Below, one piece after another: positions 57,137 to 64,000 of a stretch of DNA of 64,000 nucleotides (position 1 is its first letter; each line of letters opens with the position of its first letter). The notes beneath the pieces were generated by a model that saw nothing but the letters and a program-made list of their open reading frames with translations, ran no database searches and was not told the origin of the DNA. Origin of the DNA: Chromobacterium haemolyticum DSM 19808 (GTDB lineage: Bacteria > Pseudomonadota > Gammaproteobacteria > Burkholderiales > Chromobacteriaceae); assembly GCF_000711885.1 (NCBI RefSeq), contig NZ_KL543996.1, positions 97,396 to 161,395 on the forward strand, in the 5' to 3' direction. The position numbers and the translations under genes were made by a program.

Positions 57137-59149
57137 CTAGACACTGAAACGGCCGGCGAGCTGCCCCAGCCGTTGCGACACCGATTGCAGTTCGCCGGCG
57201 GTCTGCGCGCTGGCTTCGACGGCGCTGGCGTTGGTTTCCGACATCCGCGCCACGCTTTCCACGTTTTGCGCCAGCGACTGGCTGGCGCTGCTCTGTTCCT
57301 TCAGACCTTGAGTGATTTGATGGATGCTGTCCAGCACCTGATCCACGCATTGGCGGATGGAGGCGATGCTGGCGCCGGCGTTGCGGGTGTTCTCCTGGCC
57401 TTTCATGATGGCGCTCATGCCGGTTTGCATATTGGTGATGGCCTGCTGCGAGGTGCGCTGAATGTCGGAAACGATGGTGCTGATCTCGGTGGTGGATTGC
57501 GCGGTGCGTTCCGCCAGCTTGCGCACCTCGTCGGCCACTACGGCGAAGCCGCGGCCTTGTTCGCCGGCGCGCGCGGCTTCGATGGCGGCGTTAAGCGCCA
57601 GCAGATTGGTTTGGTCTGCGACATCGCGGATCACATCGACGATGCTGGCGATGGACTCCGATTGCTGGCCCAGCGCGCCTATGGTTTCCGAGGCAGAAGA
57701 CACGTCGCGCACGATGCTGTCCATGCTGGCGCTGGCGTTGTGGATGATGGCGTTGCCCTCGCTGGATTGGCTGACCGCGGCGCGCGAGAGCTGATTGGCT
57801 TGCTCCGATTGCTCGGCGCTGACCATCAGGCTGGTGCTCAGTTGCTCGATCGCCGCCGCCATGCTGGCCGCGGCCTGGGTTTGCCGGGTGCTGCTATGGG
57901 AGACGTTCTGGGCGCTTTGAGCCATCTGGTCCGCAGCCGCGTTGACTTCGCGCGAGGTGTCCAGCAACTGCGTCACGGTGTCGCGCAATTGGTCGCGCAT
58001 CTTGCCAATGGAGGCCAGCAAGCTATTGCTGTCCTGCTCGCGCAGTTGGATCCGGGTGCCCAGCTGGCCTGCGGCTAATTGTTCGACCACGCTTTGCACG
58101 TAGAAAGGCTCGCCGCCCAGTTGCAAGGTGATGGACAGGTAGAGCTGATGAAACAGGAAGCTGGCCAGCAGCATCGCGGCCAGGCCGATGCCGATGTAAA
58201 GATTGCGCTGAGCCTGCATGCGGTCGATGCGGGCTTGCAGCAACGCCTCCAGGTTTTTCAGCGTGACATCGCTGAAGCGGGAGCCGATCTCCGCGTTTTT
58301 CGCCGCCATCCCGCTCAGGGCCAAGGCTGCGCCGGTCTGGCCGGTGATGGCTTTGTCTATGGCCGCGGCCTGGCCTTGGTGGAAGGCGGCGAGCGCCTGA
58401 GATTCTGCGCTCAGCGCGTTTTTCAGCGACGGATTGTAGGCCAGCGCCTTGGCCAGATCGCTGTTCAAGCCGTCCAGCGTGCCATTGATCAGCGGGCGCA
58501 GCTCCACCAAGCGGTCGCGCTCGGCTGGTGTCAGCGTTTGGCCGGCCTCCGACTTGGCGGCCCAGGCCAGCGCTTCGCCGATGTAGTTGCTGAGCGCGGG
58601 CAGTTTGGTGGTTGCGGCGTCCATCAGGTAGTAACTGTCTATGTCCGGGTCCAGCGTCAGATTGGAGTTGTCGCTGGCGGCGCCTAGCAAGGCGTTGAGT
58701 TTGTCCGCCGTGCTGTCAAAGCTGGTGATGACTTGGGGCGGCGGGGCGCCTCCGATCCGCGACAGCGTGCCTCGCGCGGCGCTGGCGGTTTTCCAGGCTT
58801 CGTCGGTTTGCAAGATGCCGCCGTACCGTTCGTGAGCGCTTTGCAGTTGGTTCCAGCCTTGTTCCAGCTGCGCCTGCGCCGCGGGAAGCGCGGCCTTGGC
58901 GGCGGCTTCGCCCTGAGCCGCGCGCACGGCCAGGTCCTGAGCTTGCTCCAGCGCGCCCAGCAAATGCTGCAGCGGCTGAATATAGGACACCCCGACTCTT
59001 TCTTTTTGCGAAAAGTCGATATTGTCCTGATTGGTTCGATACAGACCGTACACCATGTACAGTAAGGCGACGGCAAAGACCGTGCCGATCAGCGCAAAGC
59101 GGCTGGGGTAGCTCAAGCGCTGCATCAGCCTTACCACGGGTGTTGTCAT
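57137..59149 (-). CDS. Methyl-accepting chemotaxis protein
   Basis: The 670-residue receptor has a first membrane helix (about residues 17-36), a long helical sensor region (about 37-310), a second membrane helix (about 318-338, [19 protein letters not shown]) and a HAMP-like segment. The signalling domain has hairpin tip [20 protein letters not shown] near residue 535. There is no C-terminal pentapeptide for CheR tethering. ATG 59149 has GGAG upstream; the longer opening is rejected. It is followed after six bases by a binding-protein gene. Confidence 0.93.
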   Translation of the reverse strand: MTTPVVRLMQRLSYPSRFALIGTVFAVALLYMVYGLYRTNQDNIDFSQKERVGVSYIQPLQHLLGALEQAQDLAVRAAQGEAAAKAALPAAQAQLEQGWNQLQSAHERYGGILQTDEAWKTASAARGTLSRIGGAPPPQVITSFDSTADKLNALLGAASDNSNLTLDPDIDSYYLMDAATTKLPALSNYIGEALAWAAKSEAGQTLTPAERDRLVELRPLINGTLDGLNSDLAKALAYNPSLKNALSAESQALAAFHQGQAAAIDKAITGQTGAALALSGMAAKNAEIGSRFSDVTLKNLEALLQARIDRMQAQRNLYIGIGLAAMLLASFLFHQLYLSITLQLGGEPFYVQSVVEQLAAGQLGTRIQLREQDSNSLLASIGKMRDQLRDTVTQLLDTSREVNAAADQMAQSAQNVSHSSTRQTQAAASMAAAIEQLSTSLMVSAEQSEQANQLSRAAVSQSSEGNAIIHNASASMDSIVRDVSSASETIGALGQQSESIASIVDVIRDVADQTNLLALNAAIEAARAGEQGRGFAVVADEVRKLAERTAQSTTEISTIVSDIQRTSQQAITNMQTGMSAIMKGQENTRNAGASIASIRQCVDQVLDSIHQITQGLKEQSSASQSLAQNVESVARMSETNASAVEASAQTAGELQSVSQRLGQLAGRFSV

Positions 59150-59713
59150 GATTTCGCTCCTGACTGTGGCGCAGACGCACGCAATGTGGACGTCTGCTTC
59201 GCCAGTTCCAGAATAGGCAATTTTCACGGGCTGCGATTGCCGCATGAAATGCGATGGCTTGTCGGATGAGGCGCTTATCAGTTCGTTTAGCTAAGGGGCC
59301 TGAGCTTTGGCTTGTCTGGCTAGGGCGAATAACCGGCAATAATGCCTGGGGCATTGAAAATGACTTTGGATTGTTTTGGCATTGGGTCAGCGTCCGGCTA
59401 TTCGGAACGATTCAATGACAAAGGCGTGCGTTGAAACGGGGGAATGGACGTTTGCGAGGCTTTGGCCAAGATTGCCCGGCATTGCCAGCAATCACTCTAT
59501 TTTGCTAAATTCGCCGGGTTTTGCATCGAACAGTCTGATGAAGCAGTGTCCTGAACCAGGCGACCCGACGGTCGCGGGGAACGGTTTCGTCAAGGCTGCA
59601 ATTTTCAAGCCCGGCGCCAAGACCGCGGCGAGGACAACCTTCCTGTCTGCAATCCTTCCGGCGCGCGTCGCCTATTTTCCAGATTGCCACGCTCAGAGCT
59701 TTATAGAGGATCC
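59150..59713. other. Intergenic region upstream of the chemoreceptor and symporter
   Basis: 564 bases between two divergent genes. I see no gene, no convincing sigma-28 promoter for the receptor and no glycine riboswitch before the symporter. One open frame (59416 to 59756) has unnatural composition and no recognisable protein. The stretch is slightly less GC-rich than the genes. Confidence 0.55.
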
Positions 59714-61129
59714 ATGGACTTGCTTCATTCGTTTATCAATGCCGCCAATGATGTGATTTGGGGCAAAGTGCTGATTGGCCTGTTATTGGCCGTCGGCTTG
59801 TATTTCTCGTTGCGCTCCGGCCTGTTGCAGTTGCGGCTTTTTGCGCGCGGCTGGCGCGAGATGATGGGCGGCCGCGGCGGCCACCGCAGCAAGGACGACA
59901 TCTCGCCGTTTCAGGCCTTCGCCACCGGCCTCGCCAGCCGTGTGGGCACAGGCAATATCGCCGGCGTGGCCATCGCCATTGCCGCCGGCGGACCCGGCGC
60001 GGTGTTCTGGATGTGGCTGACCGCCATGCTGGGCATGGCCAGCGCTTTCGCCGAATCGACCTTGGCGCAACTGTTCAAGACCAATCACCATGACGACACC
60101 TTCCGCGGCGGTCCGGCCTACTACATCCAGAAAGGCCTGGGGCAACGCTGGCTGGGCGTGATCTTCGCCTTGTGCCTGATTCTGGCTTTCGGCTTGGTGT
60201 TCAACGCGGTGCAGGCCAACTCCATCGTGGCGGCCACCGAGGGCGCCTGGGGCTGGAACCGCTATATGGTGGGCATCGCCCTGGTGGTGATGAGCGCGCC
60301 CATCATCTTTGGCGGCGTGCGCTCGGTGGCGCGGGTGGCCGAATGGCTGGTGCCGGTGATGGCGGCCGTCTATTTGCTGATGACCTTCTATGTGTTGGCG
60401 GTGCATGCCGCCGAGTTGCCCGGTCTGATTGTGTTGATCGTCAAGAGCGCTTTTGGTCTGGAGCAGGCCGCGGGCGGTTTTGCCGGATACGCCGTGAGCC
60501 AGGCGATGATGCTGGGTATCAAGCGCGGTTTGTTTTCCAATGAGGCGGGCATGGGTTCCGCTCCCAACGCCGCCGCGACGGCGACCTCGCGCCATCCGGC
60601 AAGCCAGGGCGCGATCCAGATGTTCGGCGTCTTCATCGACACCATGGTGATCTGTACCGCCACGGCGGCCATCATTCTGTTGTCCGGCGTGCATGATCAG
60701 GGTTTGAGCGGGGTGGCGCTGACGCAGAAGGCCATCGAGGCCCAGTTCGGCCCGATCGGGGCGTCCTTCTTGGCGGTGGCGATGTTCCTGTTCGCCTTTT
60801 CCACCATCATCGGCAATTACGCTTACGCCGAGGGCAATGTCGAATTCATTCGCAGCAACAAGTGGATCTTGCTGGTGTTCCGGCTGATCGTGCTGGCGAT
60901 GGTGATGTTCGGCGCGGTGGCCAGCCTGCCGCTGGTATGGGACATGGCCGACTTCGCCATGGGCTTGATGGCCTTGATTAATCTGGTGGCCATTGTGTTG
61001 TTGTCGCGTTACTTCTTCATCGTGTTGAAGGACTATGAGCGTCAGCTGAAGCAAGGAGAGTCCACCCCTGTGTTCAAGGTGGCGGATTACCCGGAACTGG
61101 CGGCCAAGGTGGAAAAAGACATCTGGTAA
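59714..61129 (+). CDS. Sodium:alanine/glycine symporter (AGCS family)
   Basis: The 471-residue protein has about eleven membrane helices and the AGCS signatures PFQAFATGLASRVGTGNIAGVA and NEAGMGSAPNAAATA, with the DTMVICTATAAIILLSG segment. It imports alanine or glycine with Na+. ATG 59714 (MDLLHSFINAAND) has AGAGGA five bases upstream; the in-frame extension is rejected. The terminator follows 22 bases after the stop. Confidence 0.94.
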   Translation: MDLLHSFINAANDVIWGKVLIGLLLAVGLYFSLRSGLLQLRLFARGWREMMGGRGGHRSKDDISPFQAFATGLASRVGTGNIAGVAIAIAAGGPGAVFWMWLTAMLGMASAFAESTLAQLFKTNHHDDTFRGGPAYYIQKGLGQRWLGVIFALCLILAFGLVFNAVQANSIVAATEGAWGWNRYMVGIALVVMSAPIIFGGVRSVARVAEWLVPVMAAVYLLMTFYVLAVHAAELPGLIVLIVKSAFGLEQAAGGFAGYAVSQAMMLGIKRGLFSNEAGMGSAPNAAATATSRHPASQGAIQMFGVFIDTMVICTATAAIILLSGVHDQGLSGVALTQKAIEAQFGPIGASFLAVAMFLFAFSTIIGNYAYAEGNVEFIRSNKWILLVFRLIVLAMVMFGAVASLPLVWDMADFAMGLMALINLVAIVLLSRYFFIVLKDYERQLKQGESTPVFKVADYPELAAKVEKDIW

Positions 61130-61151
61130 GCCTTTGCCAGGCTCCAACGAT

Positions 61152-61182
61152 AAACAGCCCGCGTTTAGACGCGGGCTGTTTT
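61152..61182. terminator. Bidirectional terminator between symporter and hemN
   Basis: AAACAGCCCGCG and CGCGGGCTGTTT form a perfect 12-bp stem with loop TTTAGA, followed by T on the right and preceded by A on the left; both convergent genes can use it. Confidence 0.92.
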
Positions 61183-61195
61183 GTCTGGGACTGGC

Positions 61196-62602
61196 TTAAA
61201 TGGTTTTGGAGTAGCGAGCCTGGGTGCGGCGCTCGCGCAGGTGCTTATCGAAGATCATCGCGATATTGCGGATCAGGAGACGGCCCTTGGGTTCCACCAT
61301 GATGAAGTCGCCGTCGAAGGACAGCAGCCCCAGTTGCTGATATTCGCGGATCTGCGGCAACTCTTCCGCAAAGTACTCGGCGAAGTTGATGCCGTGAATT
61401 TCCTCCAGCGCTTCCACGGACAGCGAGAAACGGCACATCAGACCCTGGATGATGCTGCGACGCAGGATGTCGTCATTGTCCAGCGTCAGCCCGCGCAGCA
61501 CCGGCAGATGGCCGCTGTCCAGCGCCGCGTAGTAGCTGTCCAGATCTTTGGCGCTCTGACTGTAGCAGGGGCCGACCTTGCCGATGGAGGACAGGCCAAG
61601 GCCAATCATGTCGCAGTCCGCATGCGTGGAATAACCCTGGAAATTGCGCTGCAGCCGGCCCTGGCGCAAGGCGGAGGCCAGTTCGTCGTCCGGCTTGGCG
61701 AAGTGGTCCATGCCGATGAACACATAGCCGGCGTCGGCCAGGCGTTGCACCGAGTCCTGCAGGATGTCCAGCTTGGTTTCCGGCGACGGCAGATCGGCCT
61801 CGTTGATGCGGCGTTGCGGCATGAACACGGTGGGCAAATGGGCGTAGTTGTACAGTGCCAGCCGGTCCGGTCCTATGGCGATCACTTTGTCCAGCGTGCG
61901 ACGCACCGATTCACGGGTCTGCAAGGGCAGGCCGTAGATCAGGTCGACGCTGACGGATTTGAAGCTGGCGTCGCGCGCGGCCTGGATCACCTCTAGAGTT
62001 TCCGCTTCGGACTGCACGCGGTTCACCGCCTGCTGCACCGCGGGCTCGAAGTCCTGAATGCCGACGCTGATGCGGTTGAAACCTAATTCGGCCAGCTTGA
62101 AAATTGTAGCTGCACTGACTTTGCGCGGGTCTATTTCTATGGAATACTCCCCCTCCTTCAAGAACTCGAAATGAGTCTTGAGCAAGGTCATCAATCGTTC
62201 CAGTTGCGCGTCGGACAGGAAAGTCGGGGTGCCGCCGCCGAAATGCAGCTGTATCACCTGCTCTCGGCGCCCCAGACAGGAGGCGACCATCTGGACTTCC
62301 TTTTCCAGGTAGTCCAGATACAAGTCGGCTTTGCCGCTATCCTTGGTGATGATCTTGTTGCAACCGCAGTAGTAGCAGATAGTGTTGCAAAAAGGTATAT
62401 GAGCGTACAATGATAAAGGTTTCCGGTTGGCGCCGATGCTGCGCTGCCGTAGCCAGTGGATGTAGTCTCTTTCGGCAAAACCCGGCGTAAAGCGATCTGC
62501 TGTCGGGTATGACGTATATCTAGGACCTGTCCCGTCGAGGCGTTCAATCAGAGCGCGGTCGAATTCAAAATGGGCAGGAGAAAATGGGTGGGTGGTCTTC
62601 AT
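61196..62602 (-). CDS. hemN: Oxygen-independent coproporphyrinogen III oxidase
   Basis: The 468-residue radical-SAM enzyme makes protoporphyrinogen IX without oxygen. The cluster motif CNTICYYCGCN (CX3CX2C) is near residue 58, with HFGGGTPTFL and FNRISVGIQDF after it. This is the true HemN length, not that of the shorter HemW. ATG 62602 (MKTTHPFSPAHFEFD) is used; a TTG at 62620 is in frame. An FNR-type box lies about 70 bases upstream, in the divergent space shared with fnr, fitting anaerobic induction. Confidence 0.96.
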   Translation of the reverse strand: MKTTHPFSPAHFEFDRALIERLDGTGPRYTSYPTADRFTPGFAERDYIHWLRQRSIGANRKPLSLYAHIPFCNTICYYCGCNKIITKDSGKADLYLDYLEKEVQMVASCLGRREQVIQLHFGGGTPTFLSDAQLERLMTLLKTHFEFLKEGEYSIEIDPRKVSAATIFKLAELGFNRISVGIQDFEPAVQQAVNRVQSEAETLEVIQAARDASFKSVSVDLIYGLPLQTRESVRRTLDKVIAIGPDRLALYNYAHLPTVFMPQRRINEADLPSPETKLDILQDSVQRLADAGYVFIGMDHFAKPDDELASALRQGRLQRNFQGYSTHADCDMIGLGLSSIGKVGPCYSQSAKDLDSYYAALDSGHLPVLRGLTLDNDDILRRSIIQGLMCRFSLSVEALEEIHGINFAEYFAEELPQIREYQQLGLLSFDGDFIMVEPKGRLLIRNIAMIFDKHLRERRTQARYSKTI

Positions 62603-62667
62603 GTCGTATTTGGATGGCAAAACCTCTGGTGGACTGGTAAATTTGCGGAAATCCTGCGAATTTCGCT

Positions 62668-62681
62668 TTGATAAGGGTCAA
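62668..62681. promoter_or_regulatory. FNR/ANR-type box between hemN and fnr
   Basis: TTGAT-AAGG-GTCAA matches TTGAT-N4-ATCAA in nine of ten positions. Its centre is 72 bases from the hemN start and 37 from the fnr start. The distance suits activation of hemN (start of transcription about 31 bases before its ATG) and repression of fnr. Confidence 0.72.
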
Positions 62682-62711
62682 GCTTCGTCGCAAGCTTGTA
62701 CTAAACATGCC

Positions 62712-63458
62712 ATGTCCGATCAGAACCATATCTCTTTGCATAACCTGAAGGTCTCCTGCTCCAACTGCAGCCTGAAGGAACTCTGTCTGCCAGTGGGGCT
62801 CAACCGCGAGGAACTGACCCAGCTTGACGCAGTGATCCGTCAAAGCCGCCGTTTGAAGCGCGGCGAGTACCTGTTCCGCAGCGGCGAGGGCTTCCGCTCG
62901 CTGTTCGCGGTGCGCACCGGCTTCTTCAAGACCAGCGTGGCCAGTCAGGACGGCCGCGAGCAGGTGACCGGCTTTCACATGTCCGGCGAACTAATGGGCT
63001 TGGACGGTATTTCCGCCAATGTTCACGGTTGCGACGCCATCGCGCTGGAGGACAGCGAGGTGTGCGAGTTGCCGTTCAGCCGCATGGAGAGCCTGGGCCG
63101 CGAAATTCCCACCTTGCAGCACCACTTCTACCGACTGATGAGCCGCGAGATCGTTCGCGATCAAAATGTAATGTTGCTATTGGGCAACATGAAGGCGGAA
63201 GAACGCTTGGCCGCCTTCCTGCTCAATTTGTCCCAGCGTCTGTCCACCCGCGGCTTCGCCGCCAATGATTTCATCCTGCGCATGAGCCGCGAGGAAATCG
63301 GCAGCTTCCTGGGTTTGAAACTGGAAACCGTCAGCCGCACGTTGTCCAAGTTCCAGCAGCAAGGCTGGATCACGGTCGATCACAAGCACATCCAGCTGGT
63401 GATGGTGGATGAGTTGAAGGCGCTGATTTCCGGCTGCGCTCACGCCAACGGTCATTGA
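62712..63458 (+). CDS. fnr: FNR/ANR family oxygen-sensing transcriptional regulator
   Basis: The 248-residue CRP-family protein carries the oxygen-labile 4Fe-4S cluster ligands: three Cys in SCSNCSLKELC (Cys 16, 19, 25) and a fourth in VHGCDAI (Cys 107). The HTH recognition helix ETVSRTLSK has the E--SR pattern that reads TTGAT. ATG 62712 is in the CATGCCATG context after the divergent region shared with hemN; the longer opening lies upstream of the FNR box and is rejected. It should control the two FNR-type sites in this window. Confidence 0.95.
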   Translation: MSDQNHISLHNLKVSCSNCSLKELCLPVGLNREELTQLDAVIRQSRRLKRGEYLFRSGEGFRSLFAVRTGFFKTSVASQDGREQVTGFHMSGELMGLDGISANVHGCDAIALEDSEVCELPFSRMESLGREIPTLQHHFYRLMSREIVRDQNVMLLLGNMKAEERLAAFLLNLSQRLSTRGFAANDFILRMSREEIGSFLGLKLETVSRTLSKFQQQGWITVDHKHIQLVMVDELKALISGCAHANGH

Positions 63459-63491
63459 TCCCGCCGCTTCTGCGGAGCCTCGAAAGACGCA

Positions 63492-63566
63492 AGGCGTGTT
63501 TATGATCTCGCGATACAAGAGGAGGTCAGGCGAAAACGGCTGAGAAAGCGGATCGTAAACAGGTTC
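63492..63566. repeat. MITE copy 8, internally deleted (75 bp)
   Basis: AGGCGTGTTTATGATC at the left and GATCGTAAACAGGTTC at the right, with only the left part of the interior (AGGCGAAAACGGCTGAGAAAGCGG) kept. TTA follows at 63567-63569 and is shared with the next copy. Confidence 0.87.
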
Positions 63567-63569
63567 TTA

Positions 63570-63712
63570 GAGCCAGTTCAAAATCTAGCGAGCAAGAGCG
63601 AGACAAGGCGAAAACCGCTGAGAAAGCGGAATGGTCAAGTGGTACATGAGCATTTCGAAGCGGTACTCACCGTGGGGCGTATCACGAAGCGCAGCAGATT
63701 ATGAACAGCCTC
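63570..63712. repeat. MITE copy 9 (143 bp)
   Basis: GAGCCAGTTCAAAATC and GATTATGAACAGCCTC are terminal repeats with matching changes in both ends. The interior is the full family sequence in the orientation of copy 6. TTA flanks both ends (63567-63569 and 63713-63715). Confidence 0.9.
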
Positions 63713-63715
63713 TTA

Positions 63716-64000
63716 GAACCTGTTTACGATCTTTTTGTGAGCGATAATGGGCTGGTGAAGAGAAAATCCTACCCAAGCGACATTAGTCGAGAAAAGTTTG
63801 CCCAGATAGAGCCGCTACTACGTGGCGTACGGCGTAACACCAAACCGGTACAGCTGGATCTGTATGAAGTGTTCTGCGCAGTGCTCTATGTTCTACGCAC
63901 AGGTTGTCAGTGGCGCTATCTACCGCCTGACTTTCCCAAGTGGCAGAACGTCTATGCGTATTGGCGCAAATGGACCGAACCTGACTTGCACGGCGTAAGC
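63716..64000 (+). mobile_element. IS5-family insertion sequence, left part (cut at window edge)
   Basis: The left end GAACCTGTTTACGATCT is the same terminal repeat as the MITEs and follows TTA at 63713-63715. A transposase gene begins 39 bases inside. The right end is outside the window. The length and the right terminal repeat cannot be given. Confidence 0.85.
63755..64000 (+). CDS. IS5-family transposase, N-terminal part (partial)
   Basis: 82 codons are visible from a GTG at 63755 (KRKSYPSDISREKFAQIEPLL at the start). The segments LYEVFCAVLYVLRTGCQWRYLPPDFPKW and VYAYWRKW are the N-terminal DUF4096-type domain of IS5/IS1031-like transposases. The catalytic DDE part lies beyond the window. 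GTG is the only good start after the terminal repeat; TGGGCTG upstream gives no clear ribosome-binding site. Confidence 0.9.
   Translation, partial: MKRKSYPSDISREKFAQIEPLLRGVRRNTKPVQLDLYEVFCAVLYVLRTGCQWRYLPPDFPKWQNVYAYWRKWTEPDLHGVS

Noticed and set aside
59150..59300. Sigma-28 (FliA) promoter for the chemoreceptor
   Set aside because: A CTGATAA motif exists, but no TAAA lies at the required 15-base spacing.
59400..59713. Possible glycine riboswitch upstream of the AGCS symporter
   Set aside because: The conserved blocks of the glycine aptamer are not present in order.
59376..59756. 126-codon open frame before the alanine symporter
   Set aside because: No recognisable family, no good ribosome-binding site, and it overlaps the start of the real symporter gene in another frame.
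63492..63712. Repeated segments at the right edge as a CRISPR array
   Set aside because: The units have inverted ends, differ in length and share interiors; there are no regular spacers or cas genes.

Overview
The window is GC-rich, gene-dense bacterial chromosome. The gene set points to a betaproteobacterium of the Neisseriales, most like Chromobacterium or a close relative. The indications are nuoH-N followed by a DUF2818 gene, a metK/ahcY/metF methyl-cycle block with an S-adenosylhomocysteine riboswitch, a complete tyrosine/homogentisate pathway, a cyanide-insensitive-type bd oxidase, and an FNR/ANR protein divergent from hemN. The assignment is inference from gene content; no 16S rRNA is present.

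Layout. 1-7190: end of the respiratory complex I operon (nuoH 3' part to nuoN, then DUF2818). 7200-9490: terminator, a broken ABM-domain monooxygenase gene, and two lipid A-type acyltransferases on the minus strand. 9560-15170: metK, a membrane-bound diguanylate cyclase, ahcY with its riboswitch, and metF. 15400-20590: an Lrp-type regulator divergent from hpd-hmgA-FAA hydrolase-maiA. 20830-21110: two identical tRNA-Phe genes. 21170-27560: a LysR regulator, a BCCT transporter translationally coupled to a CocE/NonD hydrolase, and small genes. 27600-32000: GlcNAc-type PTS (EIICB plus an EIIA-HPr-EI fusion). 32400-33840: DoxX and LysR. 34046-41244: flagellar operon flhB-flhA-flhF-flhG-fliA-motA (minus). 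41370-42660: thyA-folA. 42726-49196: dimeric icd, monomeric icd, an RluE-type pseudouridine synthase and aceK. 49269-52307: an unknown gene and mutS. 52550-55539: a GbsR/MarR regulator and cioAB. 55680-61130: ugpQ, a solitary binding protein co-oriented with a chemoreceptor, and an alanine/glycine symporter. 61196-63458: hemN and fnr. The right edge cuts an IS5-family transposase gene.

The most unusual feature is a family of about 140-bp non-autonomous elements (MITEs). I count nine copies: seven recognisable or clearly related full or truncated copies and two strongly diverged ones. Their terminal repeat (GAACCTGTTTACGATC and variants) also forms the left end of the IS at the right edge. Many copies abut stop codons. 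In metF and hpd the TAA stop codon is itself the target duplication. At the right edge two MITEs and the IS lie head to tail, each separated by TTA.

The other main leads are regulatory and biochemical. The gbsR-cioAB promoter has a -10 box overlapped by an FNR-type site, followed by an inverted repeat that could be the GbsR operator. FlhG has lost its P-loop lysine but keeps the DQAxxLR motif expected to act on FlhF. The PTS EIICB carries a second EIIB-like domain without the phosphorylated cysteine. AceK sits near one IDH isozyme that has its target serine and another from an unrelated family. I see no CRISPR array, prophage or clear genomic island.
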